Notes: a model not told the origin generated them from the letters alone. Positions 36,539 through 45,542 are shown, counted from the first letter of the stretch. The stretch is DNA of 64,000 nt from Paraburkholderia sejongensis (GCF_020880815.1 NZ_JAJITD010000004.1:1-64000); one strand, 5' to 3'. Translations and numbers: made by a program.

Positions 36539-37054
36539 TCAATGCGGCGGCTCGTTCGCACGCCCGCTTGCCGACTCGTTCGCCAGCAGGCTTTTCGACA
36601 GCTTGCCGAGCAGGCGTTCGAGGGTTTTGCGTTCGTTCGCGCTCAGGCCTTTCGCGAGTTCGACTTCCAGCGCGGATCCTAATGCTTCGGATGCCTGTGC
36701 AACTTCGAGACCGTTCGCGGTCGCGCGCAACGCGATGCTGCGGCGGTCCGATGGATGAGCGTTGCGGCTGATCAGCCCGCGCGTTTCAAGCTCGGCGAGT
36801 ACTTTGGAGAGCAGCGTTTTTTCGATCAGCGCGCGCTGTGACACCGTTTTCGGGGTGATGTCGGGCTCGGCGCAGACGAGGCGCAATACGCGCAGCGCGC
36901 GTACGTCGAGATCCCAGCGCTCGCGATAGACCTCGTTCGCGCGGTTGATCAGCAGCGCACTGGTCAGATCGAGCCGGAAAGTGAGGAAGTCCGAGTACAA
37001 GATTGCTCCGCTGTCGTCTGCTACCCTGGGCGGGTAAGCACGCATTATAGGCAT
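36539..37054 (-). CDS. MarR-family transcriptional regulator
   Basis: 171 aa if started at 37054; a second ATG at 37045 is equally possible, since neither has a clear ribosome site and the mRNA may be nearly leaderless. Winged helix: RALRVLRLVCAEPDITPKTVSQRALIEKTLLSKVLAELETRGLISR, wing DRRSIALRATANGLE. C-terminal dimerisation helices. The start codon region lies within or next to a perfect 29-bp palindrome, so strong autorepression is likely. Its target could also include the M20 hydrolase gene immediately downstream on the same strand. Confidence 0.88.
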   Translation of the reverse strand: MPIMRAYPPRVADDSGAILYSDFLTFRLDLTSALLINRANEVYRERWDLDVRALRVLRLVCAEPDITPKTVSQRALIEKTLLSKVLAELETRGLISRNAHPSDRRSIALRATANGLEVAQASEALGSALEVELAKGLSANERKTLERLLGKLSKSLLANESASGRANEPPH

Positions 37055-37079
37055 GTAGTTGAAATTTTCAACTACATGC
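37051..37079. promoter_or_regulatory. Perfect palindromic MarR operator
   Basis: GCATGTAGTTGAAA is followed by one base and its exact complement, a 29-bp palindrome with core AGTTGAAATTTTCAACT. This is the symmetry expected for a MarR homodimer, and it overlaps the 5' end of the marR gene. Confidence 0.85.
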
Positions 37080-37110
37080 GGCGGCAGCGGCGGCAGTGGC
37101 GGATGCGCGG

Positions 37111-37638
37111 TTAAAGCTGTTTGCAGTAAAACGTCGTGCCGCACGGGGCGCCGTCGGGCATCAGCGCGTAATTGGGCACGTGGCCGACGCGCTGCCAGCC
37201 GGCGCGTTGATAGAGCCGCTCGGCGTCGCCGCCGGTGACGGTATCGAGCAGCAGCACCGATTTGCGTTCGGCGCGCGCGAGGTGCTCGACCTCGCTGATC
37301 AGCGCGTGCGCGATGCCGCGCCGGCGCGCCTTGCGATGTACGAGCATCTTCGCGACGTCGGCGCGATGCGGCTGATTTTCCGGTTGCGCGGTAATCAACT
37401 GCACTGTGCCGACGATGTCGCCGCTTTGGTCACGCGCGACCAGCAGCGCGCGCTCGCCGCGCGCGACGCCGTCGCTGACGTTGCGCCAGAACTCGCGTGC
37501 GGTGTCGCGCGAGATCGGCAGCATGAAGCTGACCGAGGCGCCGCCTTCCACGCAGTCGATCAGCACGTCGGCCAGCGCTTCGATGCTGGCGGCGGCCTCT
37601 GCCGCGTCGATGCGCGCGATGGTTGCGGGTTCGTTCAT
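37111..37638 (-). CDS. GNAT-family N-acetyltransferase
   Basis: 175 aa from the ATG at 37638, overlapping the stop of the upstream XRE-cupin gene (ATGA). Acetyl-CoA site: VAKMLVHRKARRRGIAHALI (motif A, R/Q-x-x-G-x-G/A), then LLLDTVTGGDAERLYQRAGW (motif B). Longer in-frame start at 37815 lies within the overlapping gene and is rejected. Likely acetylates a small amine or antibiotic; the coupled regulator suggests polyamine or amino-acid context. Confidence 0.9.
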   Translation of the reverse strand: MNEPATIARIDAAEAAASIEALADVLIDCVEGGASVSFMLPISRDTAREFWRNVSDGVARGERALLVARDQSGDIVGTVQLITAQPENQPHRADVAKMLVHRKARRRGIAHALISEVEHLARAERKSVLLLDTVTGGDAERLYQRAGWQRVGHVPNYALMPDGAPCGTTFYCKQL

Positions 37639-38267
37639 CCGTTGCTCCGTTGGTTGATCTGATTTGCCCGGTTGCTCTGGTTGCCCTGGCTGCTTTGGTT
37701 GACCGGAAAGGTGGTCAGCGCCACCAGATAGCGCGCGTTTTTTCGGGTGGGATTGCGGAATGTGATCGGGCCATCGAGGCGCATCGCGAGACAGTCGCCG
37801 GATTTGAGCCGCCAACTGGTGTCGCCGGCGGTGATTTCCATCGATCCTTCGAGCAGCCAGACCTGCTGATGGATGTCCGCGTCGCGTGCGCCGGTTTCGA
37901 AGCTGACGCGCTGGCCGGCGGGGAAGTCGACCTCGACCAGTTGGAGCGCCGACGGCGCGGTGGGCGACAGATGCCGGCGCACGTAACCGGAGCTCGGATC
38001 GGTCCAGACGGGTTGGTCGGCTGCGCGGCTGACGGGCGATGTCACGACCGCCGGCGTGTCGTCCTGCTCGAATAGCGATGCCAGCGGCACGTTCAGCGCG
38101 GTCGCGAGTTTGTCGAGCACGGTCGCGGTGGGACTGCTTTGGCCGCGTTCGATCAGCGAGATGTTCGAGCGGCTTACTTTGCTGCGCTCGGCTAATGCGT
38201 CGAGCGACCAGTTTTGCGCGTCGCGCAATGCTCTGACACGTCGGGCGATCAGCGCGTTGATGTCCAT
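37635..38267 (-). CDS. XRE-family regulator with cupin domain
   Basis: 210 aa from the ATG at 38267. Helix-turn-helix residues ~5-60 (VRALRDAQNWSLDALAERSKVSRSNISLIERG). C-terminal cupin domain with VDFPAGQRVSFE, DIHQQVWLLEGSMEI and LKSGDCLAMRLDGP. The last ~20 residues are low-complexity Asn/Gln repeats (NQSSQGNQSNRANQINQ), encoded by short DNA repeats. Cupin-XRE regulators often sense a small ligand in polyamine or amino-acid catabolism. Operon with GNAT. Confidence 0.9.
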   Translation of the reverse strand: MDINALIARRVRALRDAQNWSLDALAERSKVSRSNISLIERGQSSPTATVLDKLATALNVPLASLFEQDDTPAVVTSPVSRAADQPVWTDPSSGYVRRHLSPTAPSALQLVEVDFPAGQRVSFETGARDADIHQQVWLLEGSMEITAGDTSWRLKSGDCLAMRLDGPITFRNPTRKNARYLVALTTFPVNQSSQGNQSNRANQINQRSNG

Positions 38268-38347
38268 GGGTTCCAGTTTTACGGAGGCGGTTTCCAGTAA
38301 ACTAGAAGAGGACTTTTTTGTTGTCAAGTGGGGCGGTGAGGATGAGA

Positions 38348-38374
38348 AAGGCCCGCTGGTGGGAGGCGGGCCTT
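38348..38374 (-). terminator. Hairpin terminator after the duplicated exported protein genes
   Basis: AAGGCCCGC pairs exactly with GCGGGCCTT; on the minus strand the stem is followed by TCTCAT with TTT inside the stem end. It ends the transcription unit coming from 39667. Confidence 0.6.
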
Positions 38375-38420
38375 GGGTTTCATTCAACCTCACTTTGGGT
38401 TGGAGAGGTTAGGCGAGAAA

Positions 38421-38873
38421 TTACTGCTTCGGGGAGTCGCCGAGTCCTTTAATCAGAGGTTCCAAAGGCTCCAGGTGTAGAGAAACGACAAACACTTCCA
38501 CCTGACTCATCGAGCACTCTTCCCAGCCAGCGTCGTTCACAGTAATGACGCTTATCGGCTTCCCACTTTTTTCGTAGTAGGTGACGTGGTGAACCTGGCG
38601 ATAAAGGTCTTTGTGGTAGAGCCGGTCCTTGCCGATCTTCTCCGACGATAGTCGTACGGCTCGAGTTTTCCTCCAATCCAGGTTTTCCCTTTCGAGCAGG
38701 CCTGCACGTATGAGCTGGCCGTCGGCTACGTTAATCGGCCAGCTTTCGCATGGAGGGGACTTCGCGAGACATAACGCGGGCAGCGATAACAACATGATGG
38801 CGAACGGATTTGCTCGCGCGTTACGCCGCACAAAGCGAGACAACCTTTTGAAGCGTGTCGCGGGTCGGGTCAT
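38421..38873 (-). CDS. Exported protein, paralogue of putative Tlde1 immunity protein
   Basis: 150 aa from the ATG at 38873 (a TTG at 38882 is in frame). A long basic n-region then MLLSLPALCLAKSPPCE gives a signal peptide ending before the first Cys. The mature part has CESWPINVADGQL, RAVRLSSEKIGKDRLYHKDLYRQVHHVTYYEKSGK and VITVNDAGWEECSMSQVEVFVVS. It is strongly similar over its whole length to the next gene upstream, so these are tandem duplicates. Periplasmic. The only function I can suggest is immunity to the effector encoded upstream. Confidence 0.75.
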   Translation of the reverse strand: MTRPATRFKRLSRFVRRNARANPFAIMLLSLPALCLAKSPPCESWPINVADGQLIRAGLLERENLDWRKTRAVRLSSEKIGKDRLYHKDLYRQVHHVTYYEKSGKPISVITVNDAGWEECSMSQVEVFVVSLHLEPLEPLIKGLGDSPKQ

Positions 38874-38897
38874 GAGAATCAACGGGCTACTCCAGAA

Positions 38898-39299
38898 TCA
38901 ATGCTTCTTAGCGGGGTTGTAGAGTCCTTTAATCAGCGTTTCTGCCGGTCCCATGTGTTGAGAAACGACAAACACTTCAACTTGGCTCATCGAACATTCT
39001 TCCCAGCCGGCATCGTTGACGGTAATAACGCTGACTATCTGCTTGCCGCGTTTGTCGTAGTAGGTAATGTGGTAGACCTGACGATAAAGATCTTTGCCGT
39101 AAAGCTCGTCTTTACCAATCTTCTCCGACGATAGCCTCAGGGCCCGAGTTTTCGAATGATCGAGGTTTGCTCGCTCGATAAGACCCTCGTCCATCAACCA
39201 GCCTTCCGCAATATTGGTTGGCCATCTGTCGCATGGTGGGGGCTTCGCGAGACATAACGCGGGCAGCGATAGCACGAGGACTGCAACGGCGCGTTTCAT
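38898..39299 (-). CDS. Putative periplasmic immunity protein for a Tlde1-like effector
   Basis: 133 aa; its ATG at 39299 overlaps the effector stop (ATGA), so the two are translationally coupled. Signal peptide MKRAVAVLVLSLPALCLA. Conserved with the downstream duplicate in LSSEKIGKDELYGKDLYRQV, TVNDAGWEECSMSQVEVFVV and GLIKG-type tail. Periplasmic location and coupling fit a Tldi1-type immunity protein protecting against a cell-wall-acting effector. Family identity of the immunity protein is inferred from position only. Confidence 0.72.
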   Translation of the reverse strand: MKRAVAVLVLSLPALCLAKPPPCDRWPTNIAEGWLMDEGLIERANLDHSKTRALRLSSEKIGKDELYGKDLYRQVYHITYYDKRGKQIVSVITVNDAGWEECSMSQVEVFVVSQHMGPAETLIKGLYNPAKKH

Positions 39300-39667
39300 G
39301 GATGCACCACCTTTAATACTCTGTCGCCACTGTTCCAGATTTTTTCCCGTATTCTCCCTGCTAAGACAAGGCAGCCTTTCGACGCGTTACCGGGGTCGCT
39401 GCGACTATCGCCGTGGATCATGAAACCACTGCGGCCGAAGGTATGTGTTCCGCTGATAGGGGTGAGACGCATTGAATAGGGTCCCGTATGAGCATGCCTG
39501 AACGGTGCCCCTATCTCATACTCGCCGACGGGGATCGGTCCGACGTCGCGCACGTGCTGCATGCTGTGGTTGTTCAGCCCATCGCCGTTTCCGGAATACC
39601 CTCGTTGGTCTATCAGAGTGTCGTTGTAATACAGCTTTTTGCTGGTGTGACCGTAAATCCACGCCAT
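39296..39667 (-). CDS. Tlde1-like (DUF2778) L,D-transpeptidase-fold toxin
   Basis: 123 aa, ATG at 39667 with AAGGAGGAAAG upstream. Short YGHTSKKLYY start, then GPIPVGEYEIG, and the catalytic HGD at residues 85-87 plus SKGC at 96-99, the His/Cys pair of the L,D-transpeptidase-like Tlde1/DUF2778 family. Known Tlde1 proteins are type VI secretion effectors that cleave or exchange D-amino acids on peptidoglycan tetrapeptides in rival cells. No signal peptide, as expected for T6SS cargo. No VgrG, Hcp or PAAR gene is seen in the window, so delivery would depend on a T6SS elsewhere. Immunity-like genes follow directly. Confidence 0.8.
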   Translation of the reverse strand: MAWIYGHTSKKLYYNDTLIDQRGYSGNGDGLNNHSMQHVRDVGPIPVGEYEIGAPFRHAHTGPYSMRLTPISGTHTFGRSGFMIHGDSRSDPGNASKGCLVLAGRIREKIWNSGDRVLKVVHP

Positions 39668-40351
39668 TGACTTTCCTCCTTGGTTGTACGAATTAACGAC
39701 TACACCAGAGGAATGGATCTCATAAAACTTTAGAGATGTCAGATATTCGAGATAGTTAAAGTCAATAAATGGCTATAACGTCGGACGCGTCCGAAGCGCT
39801 GCGCGGGAAGTCCCGATAACACGGGGGTGTGAGGGCTGCGGCGACATACACGGCGCGGTGCATTCTCACGCTAAAAATTCTCCTGCCTTTGTCAACAAAG
39901 GTTGCAACGGCCACCGGTAGCCGTCAGCATCGGCGCTGCCGTCGCAGTGCAACGCGGCAGGTCAGCGAGCCTTCGCCCGCGCCGGAATTTCCATCAGCTA
40001 CGCATAAGCAAAGCGAATTCGCCTAACTTTCCGAATTCAATGCAGCGGAATAAAAAATCGAATAAAAATTACGGCGCTATTTTTTATCCTTTCAATTAGC
40101 TTATGTAAGAAAAGCCTTACGGCCCATTACGCATAAAAACGCTCGTATTAGTAAAAACACCGATGCTGTAGTCAGACTACATTCTTACATTACTCACCAC
40201 GGAAGAGTCGCTACAGCCTATCCAGCCGCGTCGATTCTTCTTTCAACAGGCAAACGTTTGCGGTCATCGCCGCCGGCCTGTTTTCGCGTCCGCTGTGCAT
40301 CCCTTCGACGCGCTCGCAGCCCCACAAAAAGTCCATTTCGGAGAGACATCA
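39668..40351. other. AT-rich intergenic region before the GH3 gene
   Basis: About 680 bp with no supported gene. The part from 39990 to 40200 is clearly more AT-rich than its surroundings (runs such as AATAAAAAATCGAATAAAAATTA), suggesting promoters or a boundary of transferred DNA carrying the effector-immunity cluster. Confidence 0.4.
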
Positions 40352-42568
40352 ATGCAAAAGAAACTTTGGCCGGCCGTCGCAATAGCGGCGGCCGTGAGCG
40401 CCGCCGCGCACGCGGAAATTCCCACTTCGGCGCTCGACTTTGCGCCGCTATCCACCGTGCTCAATGCGTTCGCGTCAGCGGCCGCGCATCGTCGCGCGGA
40501 ATCCCTCGTCGAGAAAATGACGCTCGACGAGAAACTGCAGTTCATTCACTCGCAGTACGCAATGTCGTCGGTGCCGGGCGGCGGCGCGGGCTATATCCAG
40601 GGCGTGCCGCGTCTCGGCATCCCGGATCTGAACATGGCCGACTCGTCGACCGGCTCGGGTAGCACGAGCCAACCGTCGACCACCTTCCCGGCGACGATCG
40701 CGGTGGCGGCCAGTTGGGACCGTCAACTGGCGTCGAATTACGGCAAGCAGGTCGCGATCCAGTTGCGCGCCCAGGGCTTCGGCATGGGGCTCGGCGGCGG
40801 CACCAACCTCGCGCGCGAGCCGCGCGGCGGCCGTCTGTTCGAGTACCTCGGCGAAGACCCGATCCTCGCCGGCGAAATGCTCGCCGAGCGTACCGACGGC
40901 ACGCAAAGCCAGAAGGTCATCGCGACGATCAAGCACTACATGGGCAACGAGCAGGAGCACGGCCGCGGCGGCGGCAACAGCCAGATCGACGAGCGCACGA
41001 TGCGCGAGCTCTACCTGCTGCCGTTCGAAATCGCCGCACGCACCGCGCAGCCCGGCAACGTGATGTGTAGCTACAACCGCGTGAACGGCACCTATGCGTG
41101 CGAGAACTCGCACATCCTCAATGACGTGCTGAAGAACGAGTGGCATTTCGAAGGCCAGGTGCAGTCCGACTGGGGCGCGGCGCATAGCACCGCGCCTGCG
41201 ATCAACGCCGGTCTCGACGAGGAAGAAGACGTCGGCTCGACCGTCTATCTGACGCCGGCTCTCGTCAAGCAGGCAATCGCGAACGGTTCGGTCTCGACCG
41301 CGCGTCTGAACGACATGGTCGAGCGCAAGCTGTACGTGATGATTCGCGACGGCGTGATGGACGACCCGGCCAAGGGCGGCAAGAGCATAAACTTCGCGGC
41401 TGCGAATGCGTTCACTCAATCGACCGCCGAGCAGTCGATGGTACTCCTGAAGAACGCCAGCAATCAGCTGCCGCTCGCGGCGGGTGCACTGTCGCGCATC
41501 GCGGTGATCGGCGGCCACGCGGACGCCGCGGTGCTGACGGGCGGCGGTTCCGGCAACACGCGCGATCCGGTGACGGGTGCGTTCTCGGGTTGTGGCGGCC
41601 TCACGTTCGGCACCTCGAGCGGTTGCAGCTGGTGGACCAATCCGTGGCTGAAGGTCGAGACGCCGATCGTCTCCGCGATCCAGGCGCTCGCGCCGCAGGC
41701 CAAGGTTACGTTCGCCGGCAACAGCGATCAGACCTCGCCGTTCCGCGCGTACACGCAACAGGAGATCAGCCAGGCGGCGACGCTCGCGGCCAACTCCGAC
41801 GTCGCGGTGGTGGTCGTCGCGCAACCGGCCGGCGAAGACTTTGGCGATCTGCAAAGCCTGAGCCTCGCGAACCCGACCAACCAGGATGCGCTCATCGAAG
41901 CGGTCGCGGCGGCCAATCCGCACACGGTTGTCGTTGTCGAAAGCGGCAATCCGGTGCTGATGCCGTGGAAGGACAAGGTTTCGGCGATCGTCGAAGCGTG
42001 GTATCCGGGCGAAGCGGGCGGCAAGGCGATTGCGAATGTGCTGTTCGGCAAGGTCAATCCGTCCGGCAAACTGCCGGTCACGTTCCCGGCGCGCGATCAG
42101 GACACGCCGACGTGGGGCACGGACGGCTCGTTCCAGACCGATCCCGTCTACGCGGAAGGGCTCGACATGGGCTATCGCTGGTATGACGCGAAGAACATCA
42201 CGCCGATGTTCGAGTTCGGCTACGGCCTGTCGTACACGCACTTCGGATATTCGGATCTGTCGGTCAAGCGCCTGCCGGGCGGTCTGACCGACGTGTCGTT
42301 CGATGTGCGTAACGATGGCCGCGTGGCTGGCGCCGAAGTACCGCAGGTGTATCTGGGCGTGCCGTATCAGGGCGAACCGCCGCGCCGTCTGGTGGGCTGG
42401 GACAAGGTTGCGCTGAACCCGGGCCAGTCGCGTCACGTGCACGTGGTCGTCACGCCGCGCATGCAGAGCGTCTGGGATACGACGCACAGCCGGTGGCAAT
42501 ATGTCCCGGGCAGCTCGGTGTACGTTGGGGCGTCGTCGCGCGATATTCGTCTGCAGGGTCGCAGCTAA
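40352..42568 (+). CDS. Exported GH3 beta-glucosidase/xylosidase
   Basis: 738 aa from the ATG at 40352 (CGGAGAGA upstream). Signal peptide ending AAAHA-E near residue 22. GH3 N-terminal TIM-barrel with GFGMGLGGGTNLAREPRGGRLFEYLGEDP, KHYMGNEQEHGRGGGN and the nucleophile in QSDWGAAHS (Asp273). The GH3 C-terminal domain has AVIGGHADAAVLTGGGSG and VVVESGNPVLMPW, and a fibronectin-III-like tail ends the protein. Hydrolyses non-reducing beta-glycosides of plant polysaccharides or oligosaccharides in the periplasm or outside. Single-gene unit ending at a strong terminator. Confidence 0.93.
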   Translation: MQKKLWPAVAIAAAVSAAAHAEIPTSALDFAPLSTVLNAFASAAAHRRAESLVEKMTLDEKLQFIHSQYAMSSVPGGGAGYIQGVPRLGIPDLNMADSSTGSGSTSQPSTTFPATIAVAASWDRQLASNYGKQVAIQLRAQGFGMGLGGGTNLAREPRGGRLFEYLGEDPILAGEMLAERTDGTQSQKVIATIKHYMGNEQEHGRGGGNSQIDERTMRELYLLPFEIAARTAQPGNVMCSYNRVNGTYACENSHILNDVLKNEWHFEGQVQSDWGAAHSTAPAINAGLDEEEDVGSTVYLTPALVKQAIANGSVSTARLNDMVERKLYVMIRDGVMDDPAKGGKSINFAAANAFTQSTAEQSMVLLKNASNQLPLAAGALSRIAVIGGHADAAVLTGGGSGNTRDPVTGAFSGCGGLTFGTSSGCSWWTNPWLKVETPIVSAIQALAPQAKVTFAGNSDQTSPFRAYTQQEISQAATLAANSDVAVVVVAQPAGEDFGDLQSLSLANPTNQDALIEAVAAANPHTVVVVESGNPVLMPWKDKVSAIVEAWYPGEAGGKAIANVLFGKVNPSGKLPVTFPARDQDTPTWGTDGSFQTDPVYAEGLDMGYRWYDAKNITPMFEFGYGLSYTHFGYSDLSVKRLPGGLTDVSFDVRNDGRVAGAEVPQVYLGVPYQGEPPRRLVGWDKVALNPGQSRHVHVVVTPRMQSVWDTTHSRWQYVPGSSVYVGASSRDIRLQGRS

Positions 42569-42647
42569 CCGGCTGACGGAGTCGGCGGACCGGGCGCGGC
42601 AACTTGCGCGCCCGGACGCCGGAAGTAAAGCAGTTGACCTAACTATT

Positions 42648-42692
42648 AGGCCGGGAGTATGCCGACGTTGTTGCGCGGCATGCTCCCGGCCT
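42648..42692. terminator. Bidirectional terminator between GH3 and amidohydrolase genes
   Basis: AGGCCGGGAGTATGCCG pairs with CGGCATGCTCCCGGCCT across an 11-nt loop with a single mismatch pair; TGATTGTTTATC follows on one side and TTAG..TTAACTG on the other. Confidence 0.75.
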
Positions 42693-42701
42693 GATTGTTT
42701 A

Positions 42702-44168
42702 TCACGCGTTGAGCGTGTTCTTGTAGAACTTCCCGTCCTTCATCACGATGCGCAGGTTCTGCTCCGGATTCGCGATCAGATCGAGATTATCGAGCGGATT
42801 GCCGTCGATCAACAGCAGGTCCGCATACGCGCCTTCCTCCAGTACGCCGAGTTTGCGCGGATACGGATTGCGATGACCGGACATCGCTAGCAACTGGCCG
42901 TTGGCGCCGGTCGCCATATTCAGTGCTTCCGCGGCGGAGTACCAGCGCTTCAGGTGCGCGAGCATCGTGCCCTGACGCGTTGCCAGCGTCTGCGAAAAAA
43001 TCAGGTCGGTGCCGAACGCTACCTTCAGTCCGTGCTTGCGCGCGAGCTTGTAGGTGTTATCGGTGCCCGCGGTCACTTCGAGGAATTTTTCGCGGCTCGG
43101 GCCGGCCAGCGGCCCGACGTCCTCTTCGCTGAGGAACGGTTGCGTGCTCAACCACGTACCGTGTTTCGCCAATAGCGCGGCGGTTTTGTCGTCCATCAAA
43201 TGACCGTGCTCGACGCACTGCACGCCAGCGGCGACCGAGCGTTGAACCGATTCGGGTGTATACGCGTGCGCCAGAACGTATGTGCCCCAGTCCGCCGCGG
43301 TTTCGACTGCCGCGCGCATCTGCTCTTCGGTAAAAGTGAGCATGTCGAGCGGACTGCGCGGAGTCGACACGCCGCCGCCGCCGACCATCTTGATCTGCGT
43401 CGCGCCCTGGATGAACTGCTCGCGCACCCGCATCCGCACTTCGTCTGCGGTGTCCGCGATTGCATTGGCGCCGTCGCGTTCCGCCTGACTGACCTGGTTG
43501 GCGGTGCGCGGTAGTTCGGCGAGCGAACGAAAATCGCCGTGACCGCCGGTGGTGGTGATCATCGCACCGGACGGATAGATGCGCGGCCCCGAAATCATGC
43601 CGCTGTCGATCGCCTGCTTCAGCGCGAACGACGGGCCGCCCGCGTCGCGTATCGTCGTAAAGCCGCGCAATAGCGTGCGTTCCGCTTCTGCGCTCGCGGC
43701 CAGGTGAACGAATGCGATATCGGCCTGGAGAATCACCTGAATCGGCAATGCGGCGAGCAGCGAATGCCAGTGCATGTCGATCAGGCCTGGCATGATCACC
43801 TTGCCGCCGCAATCGACGACGGTCTTGCCCTCGCTCGACGCCGGCTGGCCCTGGCCGATCTGGCTGATCGTATTACCCTCGACCACCATAAAGAGGCCGT
43901 CGCGCAGCGTCGACGATTTGCCGTCGAACAGACGGAAGTTGGTGAACAGTACCGGTTTGGCTGGTGCCGGCGGCGGTTGGGTGGTTTGCGCGTGACCGAC
44001 TCCGGGCAGCACGAGGCTTAGCATCGAGGCTGCGAGACCGGCAACGAAACCGCGACGCGACAAGTCAGCACTGATACGGCGGTTCGCGTACTGCGCTTGA
44101 GACTTGTCACAGAGACACGAAAACGACGGACTGTCGGTTTTCTTGCCGAGATACTTTCCTGAAGCCAT
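42702..44168 (-). CDS. Tat-exported amidohydrolase (imidazolonepropionase/prolidase-like)
   Basis: 488 aa. A long N-terminal region (residues 1-36) precedes the twin-arginine motif SRRGF (37-41) and a hydrophobic stretch ending GHA. Amidohydrolase superfamily metal motifs: GLIDMHWH (HxH-like), IKMVGGGG (bridging Lys), LAHAYTPES and EHGHLMDD (metal His), FGTDLIFSQ (Asp). Subgroup is the TIM-barrel imidazolonepropionase-like or Xaa-Pro dipeptidase-like hydrolases. Substrate unknown. The 36-residue extension before the Tat motif is unusual; an internal start could be used but no better ribosome site is seen. Confidence 0.88.
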   Translation of the reverse strand: MASGKYLGKKTDSPSFSCLCDKSQAQYANRRISADLSRRGFVAGLAASMLSLVLPGVGHAQTTQPPPAPAKPVLFTNFRLFDGKSSTLRDGLFMVVEGNTISQIGQGQPASSEGKTVVDCGGKVIMPGLIDMHWHSLLAALPIQVILQADIAFVHLAASAEAERTLLRGFTTIRDAGGPSFALKQAIDSGMISGPRIYPSGAMITTTGGHGDFRSLAELPRTANQVSQAERDGANAIADTADEVRMRVREQFIQGATQIKMVGGGGVSTPRSPLDMLTFTEEQMRAAVETAADWGTYVLAHAYTPESVQRSVAAGVQCVEHGHLMDDKTAALLAKHGTWLSTQPFLSEEDVGPLAGPSREKFLEVTAGTDNTYKLARKHGLKVAFGTDLIFSQTLATRQGTMLAHLKRWYSAAEALNMATGANGQLLAMSGHRNPYPRKLGVLEEGAYADLLLIDGNPLDNLDLIANPEQNLRIVMKDGKFYKNTLNA

Positions 44169-44574
44169 AGCTCACCCGTAAGGTAGATCACTGTGCATCG
44201 AAAGCCGCCGCCCGCTTATTGCCGGCGACGATGAAAGTCAAGCCTGCAAAGATTATCGTTTGCGACCGCGAATGGCAAATCCTGGCTATTGGGTAGGGCG
44301 GCGTTGGATTCGCGCCACCATTGCGACAATTGCCTGCCTCGAGTTCGCATTTAACAAAAATATGCTTGCGACCGCCGAAATAAACCGGCTATGCTCAAAC
44401 CACCTTTTGCCATTGCATTTTTCGCAATAGAGCCGATAAGCCAAACCGGTTGGCGAGAGAGAAATGGCGGTGATCTTCGCGGCATTCAGTAATACGGCAG
44501 TATCGGTAGTCCCGAATAAACGGCTAGACCGGCGCAATTGCGCGTGGGCTAATCATTTGCCACGGAGAAGCGGA
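44169..44574. other. Intergenic region between divergent amidohydrolase and MipA genes
   Basis: About 400 bp with promoters presumably for both genes. A frame extends the MipA gene upstream to 44464 but with no gene-like composition. No defined operator seen. Confidence 0.4.
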
Positions 44575-45441
44575 ATGATCGATGTATCGAATCCCCGAAT
44601 GATCAAGGTACTGATGGGCTCCGCGTTGTCGCTGTTCGCGCTCGCCGCGATGGCGGACGACACCCTCGGCCTGTCCGAAGGCCTGTATTCGGTTGGCGCG
44701 CCGGAGGTCACTCAGGGGACGGGCGTGAGCACGAGCCCGTGGCGATTCGCGCTGGGCGCCGGCGTCGTGAACATGCCGAAATACCCGGGCGCGAGCGGGA
44801 CCAAATGGGAAGTAGTGCCCGCCGTGAGCGTGAATTACGACCGCTTCTTTCTCGGCGCGAATCCGGATGCCGCTTCGGTGCTGGCGCTCGGCGCCTATCT
44901 GTATCGCGACAGTAACTGGCGCGTGGGCGCCGCGATCACTTATGACTTCATCGAGCCGCGCAGCGAGTCGGACGATGCGCGGCTGCATGGACTCGGCGAC
45001 GTCAAGCGGACCGCGCATGCCGAACTGTTCGGCGTATATACCTATCAGTTCGTGACCGCGCGCGCGAGCGTGCTGACCGATATCGCCGGCAACGATCGCG
45101 GCACCGTGGCGACGTTCGATCTGCTCGGCCGCTACGAGCCGATTCCGCAACTGACGCTGAGCGCCGGTCCGGGTCTGACGTGGGCCAGCAGCAAGTACAA
45201 CGAAACCTATTTCGGCGTGACGTCGGAGCAAAGCGCCCGTTCTGGCTTGCCGACCTATTCGGCCGGTTCCGGTCTGAATCAGGTGCGCTTCTCGATCAAC
45301 GGCGTATACCGAATCGCGGCGCGTTGGAATGTCGGCGCGAGCGCTTCGTTCGCGTGGCTGCGCGGCGATGCGACGGACAGTCCGATTACGCAAAAGACCA
45401 GTCAGATCACCTACGGTCTGTTCGCCAATTATCTGTTTTAA
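44575..45441 (+). CDS. MipA/OmpV-family outer membrane protein
   Basis: 288 aa from the ATG at 44575 (CGGAGAAGCGG upstream). Signal peptide ends LAAMADD. The mature protein is a beta-barrel: WRFALGAGVVNMPKYPGASG is the characteristic MipA/OmpV start, followed by repeated aromatic-alternating strands (RVGAAITYDFIE, TLSAGPGLTWAS) and a terminal Phe in TYGLFANYLF, the outer-membrane insertion signal. MipA binds MltA and PBP1B in E. coli; OmpV members act as porins or adhesins. Role here unknown. Confidence 0.92.
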   Translation: MIDVSNPRMIKVLMGSALSLFALAAMADDTLGLSEGLYSVGAPEVTQGTGVSTSPWRFALGAGVVNMPKYPGASGTKWEVVPAVSVNYDRFFLGANPDAASVLALGAYLYRDSNWRVGAAITYDFIEPRSESDDARLHGLGDVKRTAHAELFGVYTYQFVTARASVLTDIAGNDRGTVATFDLLGRYEPIPQLTLSAGPGLTWASSKYNETYFGVTSEQSARSGLPTYSAGSGLNQVRFSINGVYRIAARWNVGASASFAWLRGDATDSPITQKTSQITYGLFANYLF

Positions 45442-45493
45442 GCGGATGATTTAAAGCGGTACGAAATTACCGTGTGAAAGCCGGCTCCGCAAT

Positions 45494-45542
45494 AAAAAAC
45501 CCATCCGAACCTGATTGCTCAGGTGCGGGTGGGTTTTTTTTA
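45494..45542. terminator. Strong bidirectional terminator after MipA
   Basis: AAAAAACCCATCCGAACCTGA and TCAGGTGCGGGTGGGTTTTTTTT form a long stem with a TTGC loop, U-rich on both strands. It separates the convergent MipA and thioredoxin genes. Confidence 0.9.
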
